Assembly (NCBI RefSeq): GCF_932526225.1
Contig: NC_064038.1
Coordinates: forward strand, 10,849,070 to 10,913,069
Direction of reading: 5' to 3'
Length of the DNA: 64,000 bases
DNA from: Nematostella vectensis
Taxonomy: Eukaryota; Cnidaria; Anthozoa; Actiniaria; Edwardsiidae
Shown here: positions 1-14,000 of the stretch, one piece after another
Position numbering within the stretch: the first letter of the stretch is position 1
Layout of the letters: every line of letters starts with the position of its first letter
Translations under genes and position numbers: made by a program
Notes under the pieces: generated by a model
Told to the model about the DNA's origin: nothing
The model's input: only the letters and a program-made list of their open reading frames with translations
Database searches by the model: none

Positions 1-608
1 ATTGTAAAACAATGAATGCTAAAGACAAAGTTTAGTTCGTCATTTAGCATGCAATGGAGCATTTTCTTTGTCACTTTGTAAATGTTTATTTCTTTTTTAG
101 TACTGGAGAAAGTAAAAAAAAACTAATCTCCGTGAGCAGTCAACATACTTCATCCCTAGACGTGATAGAGAATCTTACAGGGGGAGGATGAACCACTAAA
201 CTTGACAAGGAGGTCAGCTTAAATGAAAGAAAAAATGACTACCAAAGCTAGACAAGATATCTAAAAACGATGATACCTCTACATGCCTCAACATTGAAAA
301 AAAAATACACCATTAATGGATTATCATAATGATGACAAATCATCTGCCCTGGAAAATAAAGAGCATACAACAGTATTTAAAGGTACATGGGCATTCAATG
401 AATGGATGGATTTAAAAGGCATTCCATTTCAAATTTTTGACACATCAAATCACATTCACAACTATACGTTATACTCAATATGACAATGGGGTTTCAAACT
501 ATATTTTAAAATATTATATACATTTATGAAAATAAAGGATTTTATTTTGTACAAGTGAGTGTTCTGTTTGTCTACAAGGGTTCAACACTATCAGGAACAT
601 ATTAAAAC
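1..608. other. AT-rich stretch, no gene seen
   Basis: No convincing exon is visible. A TTTATT at 541-546 is an AATAAA on the minus strand and could be a poly(A) signal for PMF1, whose stop codon lies about 540 bp away. Confidence 0.4.
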
Positions 609-878
609 TTATGCAAAAATATCATTCTCTGAGACCCAGCTTTGGTACTGAGGGTTTCTGAGGCTAATTCCAACAGTCTTCCACTGATTCAGTGTTCTTG
701 TTTTGCAATCATCCCAGGAATAAAATTGCAGAAACACGACAGGATATTTTGGGGACCTATTGGAAGAAGTGATAAGTTTCTTGATAATTTCTGCAGTTTC
801 TGGCAAATAACTTATCCACTATTTGAACTCAGCACCATAGGTAGTGTAGACTGGATCCATGTAAGAGTTCTGGGGCCG

Positions 879-991
879 GTTCCTAGAAAGCAGGTTAGCG
901 CTTATCCACAGATAAATATGTTTATCGAGAAATTTGATTCGATAACAACCTTATTTAACTCTGAGTTAGTGTTAACCTGCTTTCTAGGAAC
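879..991. mobile_element. MITE-like inverted-repeat element
   Basis: Two perfect 19-bp inverted arms, GTTCCTAGAAAGCAGGTTA at 879-897 and its reverse complement at 973-991, flank an AT-rich core with internal GTTA/TAAC motifs. The length of about 113 bp and the lack of coding capacity fit a miniature inverted-repeat transposable element. It sits just downstream of PMF1. The superfamily is not clear. Confidence 0.65.
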
Positions 992-1080
992 GTGACCCTG
1001 GTAGTGGATCTGTAGAAACCATATTTTAGAATATATTTCTTTTTTGTTATGTTCTGACGCCTTTTTCTGTTTGCATTAAG

Positions 1081-3781
1081 TCACATTGTCTTCAGTAAAA
1101 CACCTTGTTGCTGAAGCTTTTTCACGTCAACATTCTGGCAAGTTTGAACAACCTAAAAAACAACAACAATTCATAAAATTTGAATGTCACTAATAACTGG
1201 TTATACCCATTTTCAATCATACATGCATCTTGTGATTTTTTTTGCCATTGGGATACCCATTAGACACCACCAATGAAAGCAGACAATCAACAACATTGCA
1301 AAACTCAGCCACAAACTTAACTCCCCCGCCAACTTAAGTTTACACTCTCTTTTAATAATCACGGCAGTAAAAAACACCAGTGCACCAGTGTGCATCAAGC
1401 CATGTCTAGTTGCTCTGTTAAACATTATGGAAGCTACAGTAAAGTACAAACCATTTCCAACTTTTTGTTTTTAATCAATTCCTGCTCCTTGCTGATTATT
1501 TTTTCTCGTTTAGGAAGTACAGTCTCCTTAAGTTGTTCATTTTCTTGTTCAATCTGTAAGCGTAAGATTTGTTTAATTGATTGGATACTTACTGCACAAT
1601 GATGTAGATAGCTTCAGGATTGGGGCTCATTTCAATATTGGGTCAGGTCAAAAAAAATTCCCATGCAAACCTGGCTCTCAATATTGGGGACTGAATCCCT
1701 AAGAGAATTAAGCTGCATGTTTACTAAAACCATAACCTCCATTAAACTGTATAGGGTGTTTGCTAAAAACCAGGCACGCTGGTTGTTGTACCATCTTCAG
1801 TGACAGTGTTAAGCATCTTAAAATGTCATGAAATTCTGATGTAGCAAAAAATCAGGAAGTCACATGGAAATGTGACTGCTATCATATCCTATCAAGTGCC
1901 AGAGTGGGGGGGGGATAAATTCTTTGAGTTGGACACGTACCTGTTGCAACATTTTCTGGAGTTGGTCTTTATAAGCAAGCTTGATGTGCATGATGTGGTC
2001 TTGGCAGTCCACTGATGGAATCCCGCTTGGCCTCCTACCATTGTATAGCAAGACTACTTAGCACTAACTGGAAATGTAAGCATGTGTATTCATGCATGCA
2101 TATTATGTGTGTTTTCACAGCCCTCTAAAAAGCAGATTTTCTATTACAGCACAGGTTTTAAGGGGGAATTAAAGACTTGTTAGCATAAGTGAAGCGGGTC
2201 TCGCTCAGATCAATGTTTATCTGGCTTTGAAAAATTCCAGTCAAACAATAATTCAAATGTTCAAACCGAGAAGAAAGTCAACCGATGTAAAAGATTACAT
2301 GAAAAGGTATAATATGATCAACTAGTGCAAGTCTTACCCAAATTATGTGAGTGGTATTTGCATACAGTTTTGAGCTGTGCAAGTACATCCCCAAGTTGTC
2401 ACCTATTAGTGATTAAGTGCGCTTATTGTTTTACCAGGCTTCCTTTTGGTCCTGATCTGTGTCTGTCATCTGGCTCTCCCGGATCTTATCTAGTTCACCA
2501 AAAAGATCTACAAGATCCTCTTGCTTAATCATCAACTTGAATTCTGTCTGTATAAATCATCCAAGGTCAATATAACTCTATAATTTGAGATGGAATAAAG
2601 GAATGTGGGCTTAAATGTACAGCTTGGTTTTTAAATTTGACAACATCATTGTTAAATGCTTTGAAAATGTTCAGATTGAAGCTCTCACTACTTAGTTGAG
2701 GTATATTTATTGCAGTCGCATAAGATTGGTTTTTAACTATGCCACAACCATCTGGTCTTGTCGTCTGAATCTTTATTAAATCTGTCCTTAGTGTTCTATA
2801 ATCATCCAAAGCTGGCATTTAATCTCTTTGTGATAGATGGGCAACTAGCTTGCAAAACCTGCCCCCAAAAACATACTTAAAAGCTCCTGAAAAAGCTTTT
2901 CTAGAATGGAAACAGTCTTATCACTGCGCAACCCCCTAGTGGCCAGACAAAAGCTTGGCAAAAGACTTATCATTTCTTGATTAATAACGAGCTCTTGATA
3001 TATCATGTCATTCCCTGCTAGACCCTTGAAGTTTAAGACTGTTGTAACGTACACTCCTTTGGTAATTCCTCAAATAAACTCAAGTAAACATGGGTAAACA
3101 CCATATTAACTAGCAGATAAAATTTAGCCATGTCAGCCAGAATTCTAAAGATGGGAGGGAAGGGGAGATTACTTGTCTGTCCATAGATTTGCTAATATTT
3201 CTTCCCCCTCTTTCCAGTTGAATATTTACGTTACCTCTATATTTTCTCTAGCATTCTGCATCATCTGTTCCGTTATGCTACTAAATGCTTCAGGATTCTG
3301 TGCCCTCACAGCTCTGTACACATTATTAAATTTCTCTGGTCTGAAATGACACAAAAGGGACAAAATCTAGAAAAAGCAACATTATTGTAATTTGGTCGTT
3401 AAATATTTCCCCTCCCCCCCACCCCAATCTGCGATCACAACAAATAAAAAACTTCCTCGAGTGCGAATGTACAGTTATTGAGGGCATGGTGTCTTATCGC
3501 TGCAGATCTTCATAGCGAAAGAAAGGAAGTACAAGTGTGTTTGAGACGTTAAACTGTTCGAAAACCTTTCGAAATAAGGAAACCTACTTTCCAGGGGCTA
3601 GAACTCTGTCGAGAGTTTTCTTGAACGCTTGGCAAAACGCCGTAATTCTTTTTCCTTCAAGACTTTCTAGATTAAAATCCTCGAGAAGGGACTCGTTTCT
3701 CGTAGTTCCCTGTGTGGATTCCATCGTTGTGTCTGTTGCTGTTATTGATGTTGGTTCTAAACTTTCTGTATTGGAAGCCAT
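1081..3781 (-). CDS. PMF1: Polyamine-modulated factor 1 (kinetochore MIS12 complex subunit NNF1)
   Basis: Six exons on the minus strand join in phase: 3781-3588, 3340-3235, 2547-2435, 2034-1941, 1553-1452 and 1152-1081 (stop TGA). The product is 226 residues; human PMF1 is about 205. The anchor is the junction of exons 3 and 4, which rebuilds the family motif EAWRPSGIP (AWRPSGIP in vertebrates as I recall it). An N-terminal acidic and Ser/Thr-rich tail of about 35 residues precedes a helical region. The C-terminal half is coiled coil (IEQENEQLKE, KREKIISKEQELIKNKK), as expected for an NNF1 subunit of the MIS12 complex, which bridges centromeric chromatin to the NDC80 microtubule attachment site. 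All introns are GT-AG. The ATG at 3779-3781 opens a good first exon, and the gene is head-to-head with the HAD phosphatase. Identification is strong; exact ends of the last two short exons are slightly less certain. Confidence 0.9.
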
Positions 3782-4324
3782 CTTGCTTCTATTTCTATAG
3801 TTCTCCTTTTTCGCGCCTTTTTCTCTACCATTCGATAAATCATCGGATGTATTGCGATACGCCGATTAGTACTCGGAGAACCCTCGTGGCGTTACATTAG
3901 CCTTTCAAAACACTCGACCAGGCCTGTTTACAGATATCAGCTTTCAGTGTCGCTCGGCTTTCGGTGTGGCTTTGGCTGAGGGACACTGTAGAGAAGTCTG
4001 GAGACTCTGGTACCCAGGGTACACAATTTTACTAGAAACGCATTATTTCCATCCTTCAGCGGAAATGACGTAACAATAGATCACTCGGACTTTGTTCGTT
4101 CAAGTCAAGTTAAATCGATAACGTGACGTCAAAGGTCAAAATGGCTGAATAACATGAAAAGCAGGGTCTTCAAGCGTCATCAGGCGACATCCGTATAATA
4201 TTTGGTACGTGTCTTTTCTATCTATAGTGGGTGAGGCATTTCTTTCTGGATGAAGGTCTTATCTTGGGACGGTTAGGAGTGTGAATAATTTTTTGTATTA
4301 AGTTCTCTTACATAACGACAGTTT
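3782..4324. promoter_or_regulatory. Bidirectional promoter between PMF1 and HAD phosphatase
   Basis: This interval separates two divergently oriented genes. It contains a perfect CRE palindrome TGACGTCA at 4124-4131, a related ATGACGTAA near 4065, and AAAATGGC (YY1-like) at 4138-4145. Transcription start sites cannot be fixed from sequence alone. Confidence 0.55.
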
Positions 4325-5057
4325 ATGCCGGAGCGTAAGGTAAGCAGTGATACTATTAATTAACATTACTTTCATAACTTATTAGTACATTTTTACATAT
4401 GGTTTCAAGATCCTTTTTAGTCCAGATCCTTGCGTAGTCATTTCATTGTATTCGTGTCATTGAAGCGGTAAATATAACTTAACATAAAAATCGATCATAG
4501 GTGGTTTCTACGCTAGCCATCGCATCTAGTGTCATTTCGAGCTCTGAAAAGCGATTCCTTTTCTATCTAGAACGATTTAACTTCTTTCAGACAAGTTCTT
4601 AATTATTTATTAACGATAGCCTAATTTTAATACCTTACTACTAACGCGTATGAACAGGGGATCCTTATAGAATTGTCTTGGCTGGCGACCATCTTTATTA
4701 ATTTTACCCGCTGTGAACAGCCTCAGTTGTCTGTTTTCCTCTAACCTCTGATGTCATATCAGAGCATGAAGCATTCATGTACTTTGCTCCCATTGGCTGA
4801 TCATAAGACACACCCCCAACTGACCCACCAACCACTCAACAATGTCCAAATGACATGTAAAGCTTCACAGTATTTGCATGGTTATTTAGATTTACAGAAT
4901 ACATTCTCTCATTGTGACTAAGCAAAAAAAAATTGCAGTATTTCAAAGGAAGTGAAGAAACCCAAACCTGAATTGAAGTAATTTGATTCATTCTTATTTG
5001 GAAATGGCATTTTTTCTATAGTAACTTGTTGAGTTTATACTCTGTTTTTCTTTCAGT

Positions 5058-6943
5058 ATGGGGAGCATTCGAGAACTGATCTCTACAGGCCAAAAAGATT
5101 CAGACTTCCTTATGTTCAGGCAGATTTCCTATCGCATTTTCTCATCAAAATTATCCAGCATGGCTTCTAGAAAATCAGGAAAAGAAGCAATTATACACAT
5201 CAAAGGAGTTATCTTTGACCTTGATGGTACATTAACTTTACCTGTATTAAATTTCACTGAACTTCGCCGCCGTCTAGGCTGCCCTCCACCTCCTTATGAT
5301 CTATTAGAGTTTGTCAGACAGCAGCCTGAGAAACAGAAAATAAGATTGTACCAAATCATAGAGGACTTTGAAGAAGAGGGTAATAGGAATATGAAGTTGC
5401 AGCCAGGAGTTCGTCAACTTCTCAAGTTTTTAGCCAGTCAAGGACTGCACAGGGCAATCGTTACTAGGAATGCCCAGCCTTGTGTAGATTATCTCCTGGA
5501 TGTGCTTGGTGATCCTGAGTCCTACGGGGGTCCATTTACACATGTAAGTTGTTCCAACTTAACACTGACCATTGGAACAATATTGTTGTGATAAAAAAAC
5601 TTTGTTACAGCTCACAATCAACCGATCTTTAATTCAGTCCAACTCATTTCCAATTCCAGTACAAATAAAACATTAATGTAATATTAAAGATATTCTTGGC
5701 AGGTCCAGTCTTCTAAAATCCAGATGCAGACCCTTTTGGATGGCTAGAACAAAGGATGTATTACATATTTCAGACAAAGGGGGTGGCTAATGAGAAAGGG
5801 GGGTGGATAGCCACCCTATTTACCCCCCCCCCTTAGATCCGCCCTTGCTTTGAATGAATAAAACTTGTCTTACTTTAGTCTGGCCAAGCATGAAGAGAAG
5901 CAGCCTTATTTATTAAATTCTTTCCACACCTGACCTGTAGCATTGTGTTTATATCAAACAAATAAAAATTCAGTTTATGAAATATTACTATGGTGTGATA
6001 AGAGGTTGCCCATGGACTTGACATCCCAAATAGCACTCATATTTAAAATTGCACAGTACATTCCTAATAATATTTAACCACAGTCTATTCAAGTCTCATT
6101 ATGTGCTTTTATAGCATGCTATCACAGCAGTAAAATTCAATTGATTTGATGAATTGTCTTGGTGTTTTCAGATGCTAACACGGGATTTTAAACCAACCAA
6201 GCCTGACCCCGCCCCTGTGCAGTATATCTGCCGACAGTGGGGTATTCCCCCTAGCCAAGCAATCATGGTCGGTGATCACCTTCATGATATACAAAGTGGG
6301 AATACTGCAGGCGCAGGTTAGTGTCATGTAATATCTGTCACATAGTTCTCTTTTTTGTTGGCAAATCAAGCGTTGTAACCCAGGCTTGTCCCATATCCCT
6401 TGCAGCAATTTTACAGACTGGAAAGAATGTAGTCACTGATTAAGTTAAATTTTACATTAAATTTTTTTTATGTTGCAAATACAGTGGTACCTCTAGTAAG
6501 CATTCAGCATCAGGACTGTTACTCAGTCTGGCCAGAATAAAAGCAACAAAACTGAAAATACAAATTACCTTCCAATTAAAGACGCAGCAAAATGTATACA
6601 CTGTCACGTTGGTCCCCATTTTTAGGTCAGATTTTTCTAAACTAAAACCTGTTCCCATTTTTTTTCATTTGTGTCATCAAAAAGGTATGAAAAATAGTCT
6701 TTGAATGACCAACATTTAGTACCTTCAACAGTGGCTGCACTTAAGAAGGTCTCTTTGAGTTCTGAAATGTACTCTTTTTCAACAGTTACAATTCTAGTTA
6801 ATAACAAGAAGAATGGAGCATACAAAAAGGAATCAGACTTCAATGTTGACTTACTGGAGGGCATTATCAACCTTCTCAAGAACAGTCCATTCACTGTGAA
6901 TAGATCCCCATCTGCACCCCCTGCACCTATAGAAGGAAGCTAG
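5058..6943 (+). CDS. HAD-superfamily hydrolase (phosphoglycolate-phosphatase-like, At2g33255 type)
   Basis: Three exons join in phase: 5058-5543, 6172-6316 and 6786-6943 (stop TAG), giving 262 residues from the first ATG or 228 from the ATG at 5160. The haloacid dehalogenase signature is complete: nucleophile motif FDLDGTLT (Asp54 and Asp56 in the long form), motif II IVTRN, motif III Lys in KPTKPDP, and motif IV MVGDHLHD. The cap lies between motifs I and II (LRRRLGCPPPP). This is a Mg-dependent phosphatase fold; the substrate is unknown. The region before residue 35 is rich in Arg, Ser and aromatics (MFRQISYRIFSSKLSS), so the longer start could give a mitochondrial presequence. An acceptor AG at 5055-5056 sits directly before the ATG, so a 5' non-coding exon probably exists upstream; ATGCCGGAGCGTAAG followed by GTAAGC at 4325-4339 is the best candidate. 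Confidence 0.85.
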
Positions 6944-9900
6944 GGAAAGTGTAGCATAGGATAAACTGTACGATATCATACGCTTTATCTTAAATTTTTG
7001 CTCTTACTGTACCCAAGATAACCACAATTGGAAAAAGCATGAAATCTTATGTTTCTCCTTAAAGTCTGTAGATCCCACTTGTGGGATGATGTTGTTTTGA
7101 ATATTCAAAACTCTCATCAGTTTACAAATACAACTTTCCCTGTACTATTTGTTACTTTTAAGAATAACTCTCAGACGTTTCGATTGAAGGATGGATTGAA
7201 ATTCACTGTGGTTTGAGTGGATTTTTGTAGATCAATCCTGAGATGAAAATTTAATTTGCATACAATTTTGCAGCCTACAAAACCATGTCCTGCAAGTCGG
7301 ATCTACAGGCTTGTTATTAGCATTTAAACATAGGTAAAGTTATCAAAATTAAATGCTGAGTCCTGCACATGAATAATTATTTTATATTTCTGTGCTGTAG
7401 CAGGCATCGAAATATTGTGGGGTCGGGGGGGTGGGGGGGCACAATACAGAATCATTAAGAAAATCTTTAGGGGCACAGCCACGCCCCTACTGGTCATTTC
7501 CTTATAACTTTTGGAAATATTGGGGGGGGGGGGGGGGGGTAGGGGTAGGGCAAGTATCCCCAGTGCCCCTCCCCCTGCTATGGCCCTGTATTTAACCCAA
7601 GACTTTTTGTGTCTTGTTTCTTTGCCCTGAAGTGGAGCAAACATAGAAATTAAAATTCAATGATTGAGAAAAGCATCATGAATTCATTGAAACAGGGATG
7701 GATACGGAAAGTTAATCATGCAATATTAATCAACATGCTTGATAAATGTATGGTCAAATTGTTGAATGAGTTTAAAATGATTGGAGCTACTAAGTTATAA
7801 AGTACTATTTTAGGAGGAATAGAATTTCTATATGAAGTATTATGCTTCCAAAATTTACATTTTTATACTTGCTGCATGAGTTTCTAAGTATAGAATTTGT
7901 TTTACAATATAGCAGGGTTTATTTAAAAATACATTAATTCATCGATTACAATTTTGTACTTATGTAAATAATTATCAGTGTATGAAGGTGTTTTGTACTA
8001 GGAACCAATAAATGTTGAATGCTATAATTACTAGTAGAAGGAAAGGAATAAGGGCATACAGCCTCAATATTACATTTAATGTAAATGATCTTATAAACAC
8101 TCCATATCTAAAGAACGCCTCCTATATAATCTTACCTATCCTCCTACCTAAGCTTACTAGTTTGTATTAAACGACCCTTTCTAATAAACACCTCTCTATT
8201 TAACGCCAACACCCACCCTCCAAGCTTAAAAACAAATTTCCTAGGAATCCCAGTAATATAAATCAAATTCAATTGCCTTCTTGCTTAAAATCTGACCTTG
8301 GCTTCTACTGGGTGAGACTTGCTTAATGCCAAGAAACGCAGGCTATAATTTAAGGTGCTCCTGTTGTACGTGTTGTGCTGATTGAAATCATTATATGATT
8401 GTAGGGTCGTAATCCCCAAAACGTACAGGAAAATAGAACGCATAATGCATGGATACGTAGAGCCCATTGTAGCCTGCGTGCATCCGGTATCCGATCCGAT
8501 CGGAAAAAAGGTTAAGCTTGCGTTTACCGAATGTGCGCGGCTAAGCTTGTGGCCATGTACGAATATTGAGGTCTGTAACATAATCTTTTGTGGTTTTAGT
8601 AATAGTCCCGCTAATCGAGTATTGAGGTCTGTGACATGTTCTTCGATTATAAATAACAGTCTGCTAGTCAAAGGTTTTTTTTTCCCACATTGCAGCCTCT
8701 AAATGGAAGAATTACACAAGAAGAGGCGCAAGACGTCCGTAAAACGTGATTTGGCCAGTTTTCGGTCCGTGAAACGTGAAAAGCCATTTGCCCGGTCCAT
8801 GAAACGTGATCCATACACCCCCTTTACCAGCCTGATATATGAGACAACTATGACCAAGGAAAAAAATAGTTTGCGTTATCGGGAATTTGATTAGGCAGTA
8901 GTGGTTCGATTTTGAGACCCAATTTTCTGGCTTACGATAATTTGTCACAGGGGGTGGCCCAGGGGGCCCGGGCCCCCTCTTCTAGCAGCCAAAAATACAG
9001 TAATGTATGACTAGACATTATCTATACAGGAGAAAATACCTTGGAAGGGCCTTTTGGGCCCACTCCTGTTAAAAAAAAACCTGGCTACGCCGCTATAATT
9101 GTTTCCATTAAATGATTATAACACTCAGACACGAATAATCTTATAGCTTCAATCCGACATGGAGTGTTACAAAAGTAATACAGCATCCAGAAAAAATGCA
9201 ACCTTTTGATAACCGATCTAAAGGGTGAGAGCATGCTAGCAGGGAACATGTCCAAGGGAAACAGCATAAACACCAGCCAGTATTGCCGAACAACAAAACT
9301 GTCATGAAATCAATTACTAGTGCTCTCCAAACAAATGATGTTCATTTTTTAGATTACGGTAAAAAAGGATTCTCCCTTCACTTCCCAGTTTTAAATAGTT
9401 AAACTAGACCCTGCGCGCAGGGTTGACTGGGATACCTGAGATCTGCAACTTGTTTGTGTGACATGTATGACAACGATTTTACTGCCTACTTTGGATATAA
9501 TAAAACAATATATATAATCTTGTTTTTTATTGTAAATGCCATATCACAACACTGATTGGGGCAAGAAAGGTAAGCGCATCATCTCTTCAGGTGTGGGGTG
9601 GACTCGAGGTGTGCTCCATGAAAGTAGACAGGGCTGATTGTCCTATCTTCAAATACTATCCCCACATCAGAGTTCGCACCGAAATAAGATTAAGGAAAGC
9701 TGAGAATGTGTTTTAAAATTGTTATTTCTTAAACATTTCTTTGGTTCACTGCCCTCAATGTGCTTTCACTTAGGGATAAATTTATTCTAACTTCCAAAGT
9801 GAGTCCTATTGTATTAACTATATAATTTTATTGAAATGTATTATTTTATTTATGTATGTAAGTTACAAGTAAACAACAACATTTATTTATTTTGATGTCA

Positions 9901-10590
9901 AATGAGAGGGCTATAGAATATCCAGACTTGATTGAAATTATTAGAACATAGACATATTTTCAAGGCGAACGGACGGGAAAATTAGATATTTAATCGAGAT
10001 TATTGTACGTTAGCGAGAACAAAATCGTGATCGTTATACGATGTTCCCGTACACGTATTATGTATTAGGTTCGAGAGTGAGACTACTGGGGAGATAGATT
10101 GATTTCGTGATGTTTGCAAATTGTACTCGATATAAATACCGAGTATCCCGCTATTCGAGGTTCCGCTTTATGTATTATTTATTATTGGGGGTGAAACATT
10201 TCGAGGAAGCTTGATATTTAAGTTTACTAAGGGTTTCGAATCCTCAGGAGTATTGACATTGACCTTGACTTTAATCTAACTCCAAATATTTCGTTCATCC
10301 TGTTCAGCGAGTACTTGAAGCAATCGCCTTATAGATCAACATATATATATATTTTTAGGTATTTTCTCTATAACATAAGTATTAATTGCTTCTCTGGGAG
10401 AGCCCTAGGAGATATCAAAACATGTTTTGTACATCTCTACGTAAACAAAACCATACCACAAAAACAGCCTTATTCCATATTTGTGAACACATGTGGGCGC
10501 ACAACTTATTTGGGAGAGCTGTGGTGTAGTCATACTGGTCTGACGTCTGATCCTCTCCTACTGGTGTTTGAAAAAACCTGCTGAACAAGT
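6944..10590. other. Long non-coding stretch between HAD gene and SLC25A38
   Basis: No conserved exon is seen. At 7420-7570 there are G-runs (one at least 15 G) with wording typical of decayed DNA transposon ends, and a similar GC-rich block lies at 8950-9100 (runs of GGGCCC, then GGCTACGCCGC). At 8733-8815 a roughly 30-bp motif around GTCCGTGAAACGTGA repeats three times. An AATAAA at 8007-8012 is a possible poly(A) signal of the upstream gene. Confidence 0.45.
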
Positions 10591-10597
10591 TTTTGCC

Positions 10598-11020
10598 GAC
10601 CAATCAGAGATCGAAACAAGGCTTAGCAGCCAATCAGACGGCCCGGTTACGCGTCACAGTCACGCGCTCCCAATACACGTTTTACATGGTGTAATTTCTG
10701 TTGCGAAAAAAAAAACAACTTGAGTTTAAACGAAAAAGAAAGTCGAACGAGTAGGTTTTTCTTGCAATGGTCGGCGTTAGATTCGTAATTATCCACGACA
10801 AAGGCGTCCGCACGTCTGTCCTCAACTGGCGAAACCGGGAGGAAGTGTCCTAAATTTTGGATTTTCTGTTCGTTGTTCTGTTTGCGCGCTTGTATCTCTG
10901 TGACTATGGGCCTGTCCGTGAGTCATTGCCTCGGCTAAAGTGGAAGCCGACGGTGATAAGCTTATATTTAACATTGAAAGGAAAGAAAAGGTAACATCAA
11001 GAAAGAAAGGAGAGGAAGCA
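10598..11020 (+). promoter_or_regulatory. Probable SLC25A38 promoter with twin CCAAT boxes
   Basis: Two identical CCAATCAGA boxes lie 30 bp apart at 10600 and 10630, followed by a GC-rich patch with CGCGTCAC and CACGCGC. This is about 400 bp before the inferred start codon and fits a TATA-less housekeeping promoter. Assignment is inferred from position. Confidence 0.5.
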
Positions 11021-14000
11021 ATGAAGCAAAAGGTATTGATTGCTATTATTTTAAAGCTATCGACTGCTCTCCGGTTCTGGTGCGGCCTTCGTTTATTCGC
11101 CATGTCGTTCGCCTAAACAGGCGATAACTTCATTATTTCACTCAAAAATTCAACTGTTTCTCCCACAGACATCACTCCCCACTGCTTTTATGGCTGGCGC
11201 CTTCAGTGGTACATGTTCTACCATACTATTCCAGCCGTTGGATCTTGTGAAAACAAGGCTTCAAACTAGAGCCATCGCCAGCGGGTAGGTGATCGAACAA
11301 GGAATAACCTCCCATCGTCTCGGAAGAGAACTCGCTTTGCTTCACTTCATAAAATCGCCATATGCGTGTCACTTCATATAATCACCTGTTCGAAAAAAGA
11401 AGCTACATGAGCTCCTAATTTCGTTTTCGTGGTATTTCATCCATTTTGTCGTGTAGAGACAGTACCATTAGAAGGCTCTCTCGATCAATCAGTTTCTAAA
11501 ATCTACATCGTCTTGTACGATTAAGTCAAGAACATATGCTAACATTGTCAAACCCTCATAATTTATAACTGCTAAGTTTGAGATAAAATCGATTATTCAT
11601 TTTTTTTCTGTGGTAGGAATGGCGGCATGTTCTACACTTTCTATACTGTGTTTCGCGCTGATCATGTTGCCGGTTTATGGAGAGGACTAACACCGGTAGG
11701 TCCCCCGCTTCGGCTCTCACCACCGAGAATAGTTATTAAACCTATTCACCACAGAATTCTTGCACTTTGGACCTACATTCTAGACGAACTTATAGCAGTA
11801 TTCTATAGTAGATTAATCTTGTGGACACCACAACGTAGCACTAGTCAATTGAAACCCCCACCCCCATGGTCCTGGGGAAGGGTGGGGGATTAGACTTTGA
11901 CCCTGTACGAAACAGAAAAGCCCCCACTCCTTGGGACAAAAATGCAGTCAAATGCCCCTTCCCCTCGTGATGCAAACTATAGGCAACTACCTGACATTTA
12001 AGACAACAAGTCATCTGAAAAAAGCCTTTATCTTTTAAAGCTAGTACACTTCAGCCAGTTCATTTGTGTCATTAACCGTAAAGACTACAGTTACTGAAAA
12101 AAAAATAGGAAAATCAATAATCTTTATCTGGCATTTCGGGGTGCAGCATGCCACTCGCTGATACATGGAATTGCTTGCTACAGAAGAGAAAGAGTCTCAA
12201 ACCAGAAACTGAAATGAGCAAAGTACATTTGTGACCCTATTCACTTGTCCCAAAACCCCCCAAAACTGTCAATTCCCCCGCCTCCTCAAGACAGATTCTT
12301 GTACAAAAGTGCTCTAACCCCCATATTGACCCACACTTCCCTGGGACCATGGGGGTGAGGGTTTCAAATGACTAGTGCATTAGAATCACAACGTACAGCA
12401 GCATAATCACACTGTGAGCTTGGTGTACCTGTGGTAGAAAATGTAGAGGAACCAAGAGAATACCTATAATTTGCATGTTATAATTTTTGCCAGTAGAAGA
12501 GTTCCTGTTTTTTTATGCCTCTGGTTCTCCAAGCTTGAAAATTGTCCTTTCGAAATGATAGGATAGGTGATGAGTTTGGTTTTTCCTACTAAGTAAACCC
12601 CAAGATCTTTATTTAAAGAATGTCAATCAACCACTCCTTTGATCTTGTTTATCATTATAAATACAATGGTTTGTTTGCAAGAACTTTAATATAACAATCT
12701 ATGAATGAAGTCTGATACGTTATTGATGACATTTGGACACAAATATCTTGGTTACTCGCCTGAATTGGCCGATTCTTTGAGTTACTCAGTATTGTGCTGG
12801 AGCGCAAAATGGCGGCATGGTTAACCTTCTTTAATTCTGGCTCACCTGTTTGTTGTTATTTTCAGTCCATCTACAGGTGTGTGCCTGGAGTAGCCATGTA
12901 CTTCACCTCTTTGCATGGTCTGAGCTCCTTCGTAAGGTAAGATACTTTCGACATGTCGCAAATAGCACCTTAGGCCCCTTCACGGTGGCACAAAATCCAT
13001 TAATCAAATTGTATCCCTCCCTGAATTAAAGTTTGCTACTTTATTAATGTCCTGTTGCTGTGGATGCTAAATGTCATGTCTGGCGCTTGTTATGCAGTGA
13101 GGACCCGTCGCCTCTCCAGTCCATAGTGCTAGGGGCAACTGCACGCACCATCGCAGGGGTGTGTATGATGCCTGTGACTGTAGTCAAAACAAGATATGAG
13201 GTATGTAGTGCGTGCTGATATTTTATCCATTATTGTACATATTTTGCACGAACAACATATTTTCAAAGTAGATGTTAGAACAGATTTTGTATTTATGGTT
13301 TGAAATACGCCTTGCAAAATACATCCTGGAAAGATTGTACTACCTTAAAATTCATAATCTTCAACATACAGAACCGATTCTCATGCTACTTTATTAATCT
13401 GGACTTTGTATTCCTCAGAGTGGAAATTTTAACTACACAAGTATGAGACAGGCACTTGTCTCGATCTGGACGAACGAGGGTGGACGGGGCTTGTACAGTG
13501 GCCTGGTAGCCACAGTAGCCCGTGATGCGCCATTCTCTGGTCTTTACCTCATGTTCTACACACAAATCAAAAGACGGGCGAAGGGGCTGTTGCAAGTGGG
13601 GGATTTAACTTCAGGGCAAAACTTTATATGCGGCATTATGGCAGGTGCCATGGCATCTGTTGTCACCCAGCCCGCTGACGTCGTCAAGACGCGCTTACAA
13701 ATGAACCCTTACATGTACCCTAGCAATAGAGCTGCAGTAGTTGCCATAATTGAAGCAGGTGGTATAGAGGGCTTGTTCAGAGGGCTAGTGCCGCGAACTG
13801 TTCGTCGAACACTTATGTCTGCTATGGCTTGGACCATTTATGAAGAGGTAAGAAAACTGTTTTTCTTCTATAAATAGCAAGGAATGCTGTTAAGTGGGCT
13901 CTGCTCCCTTGGAGTTTTATTAAACAGTCTATGTATTGGATTTGCAAAGATAACTTTGATATTACAGACATTTGGGAACTGAAACATCCGTTTTCTAGCA

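Noticed and set aside
609-806. 65-codon minus-strand open frame as an extra terminal exon
   Set aside because: Its phase does not fit any PMF1 exon through the only acceptor, and I do not recognise the product.
642-995. 117-codon plus-strand open frame
   Set aside because: Its second half is the inverted-repeat MITE at 879-991.
8285-8702. Overlapping open frames of about 106-128 codons on both strands
   Set aside because: No domain, splice sites or codon signal that I can recognise.
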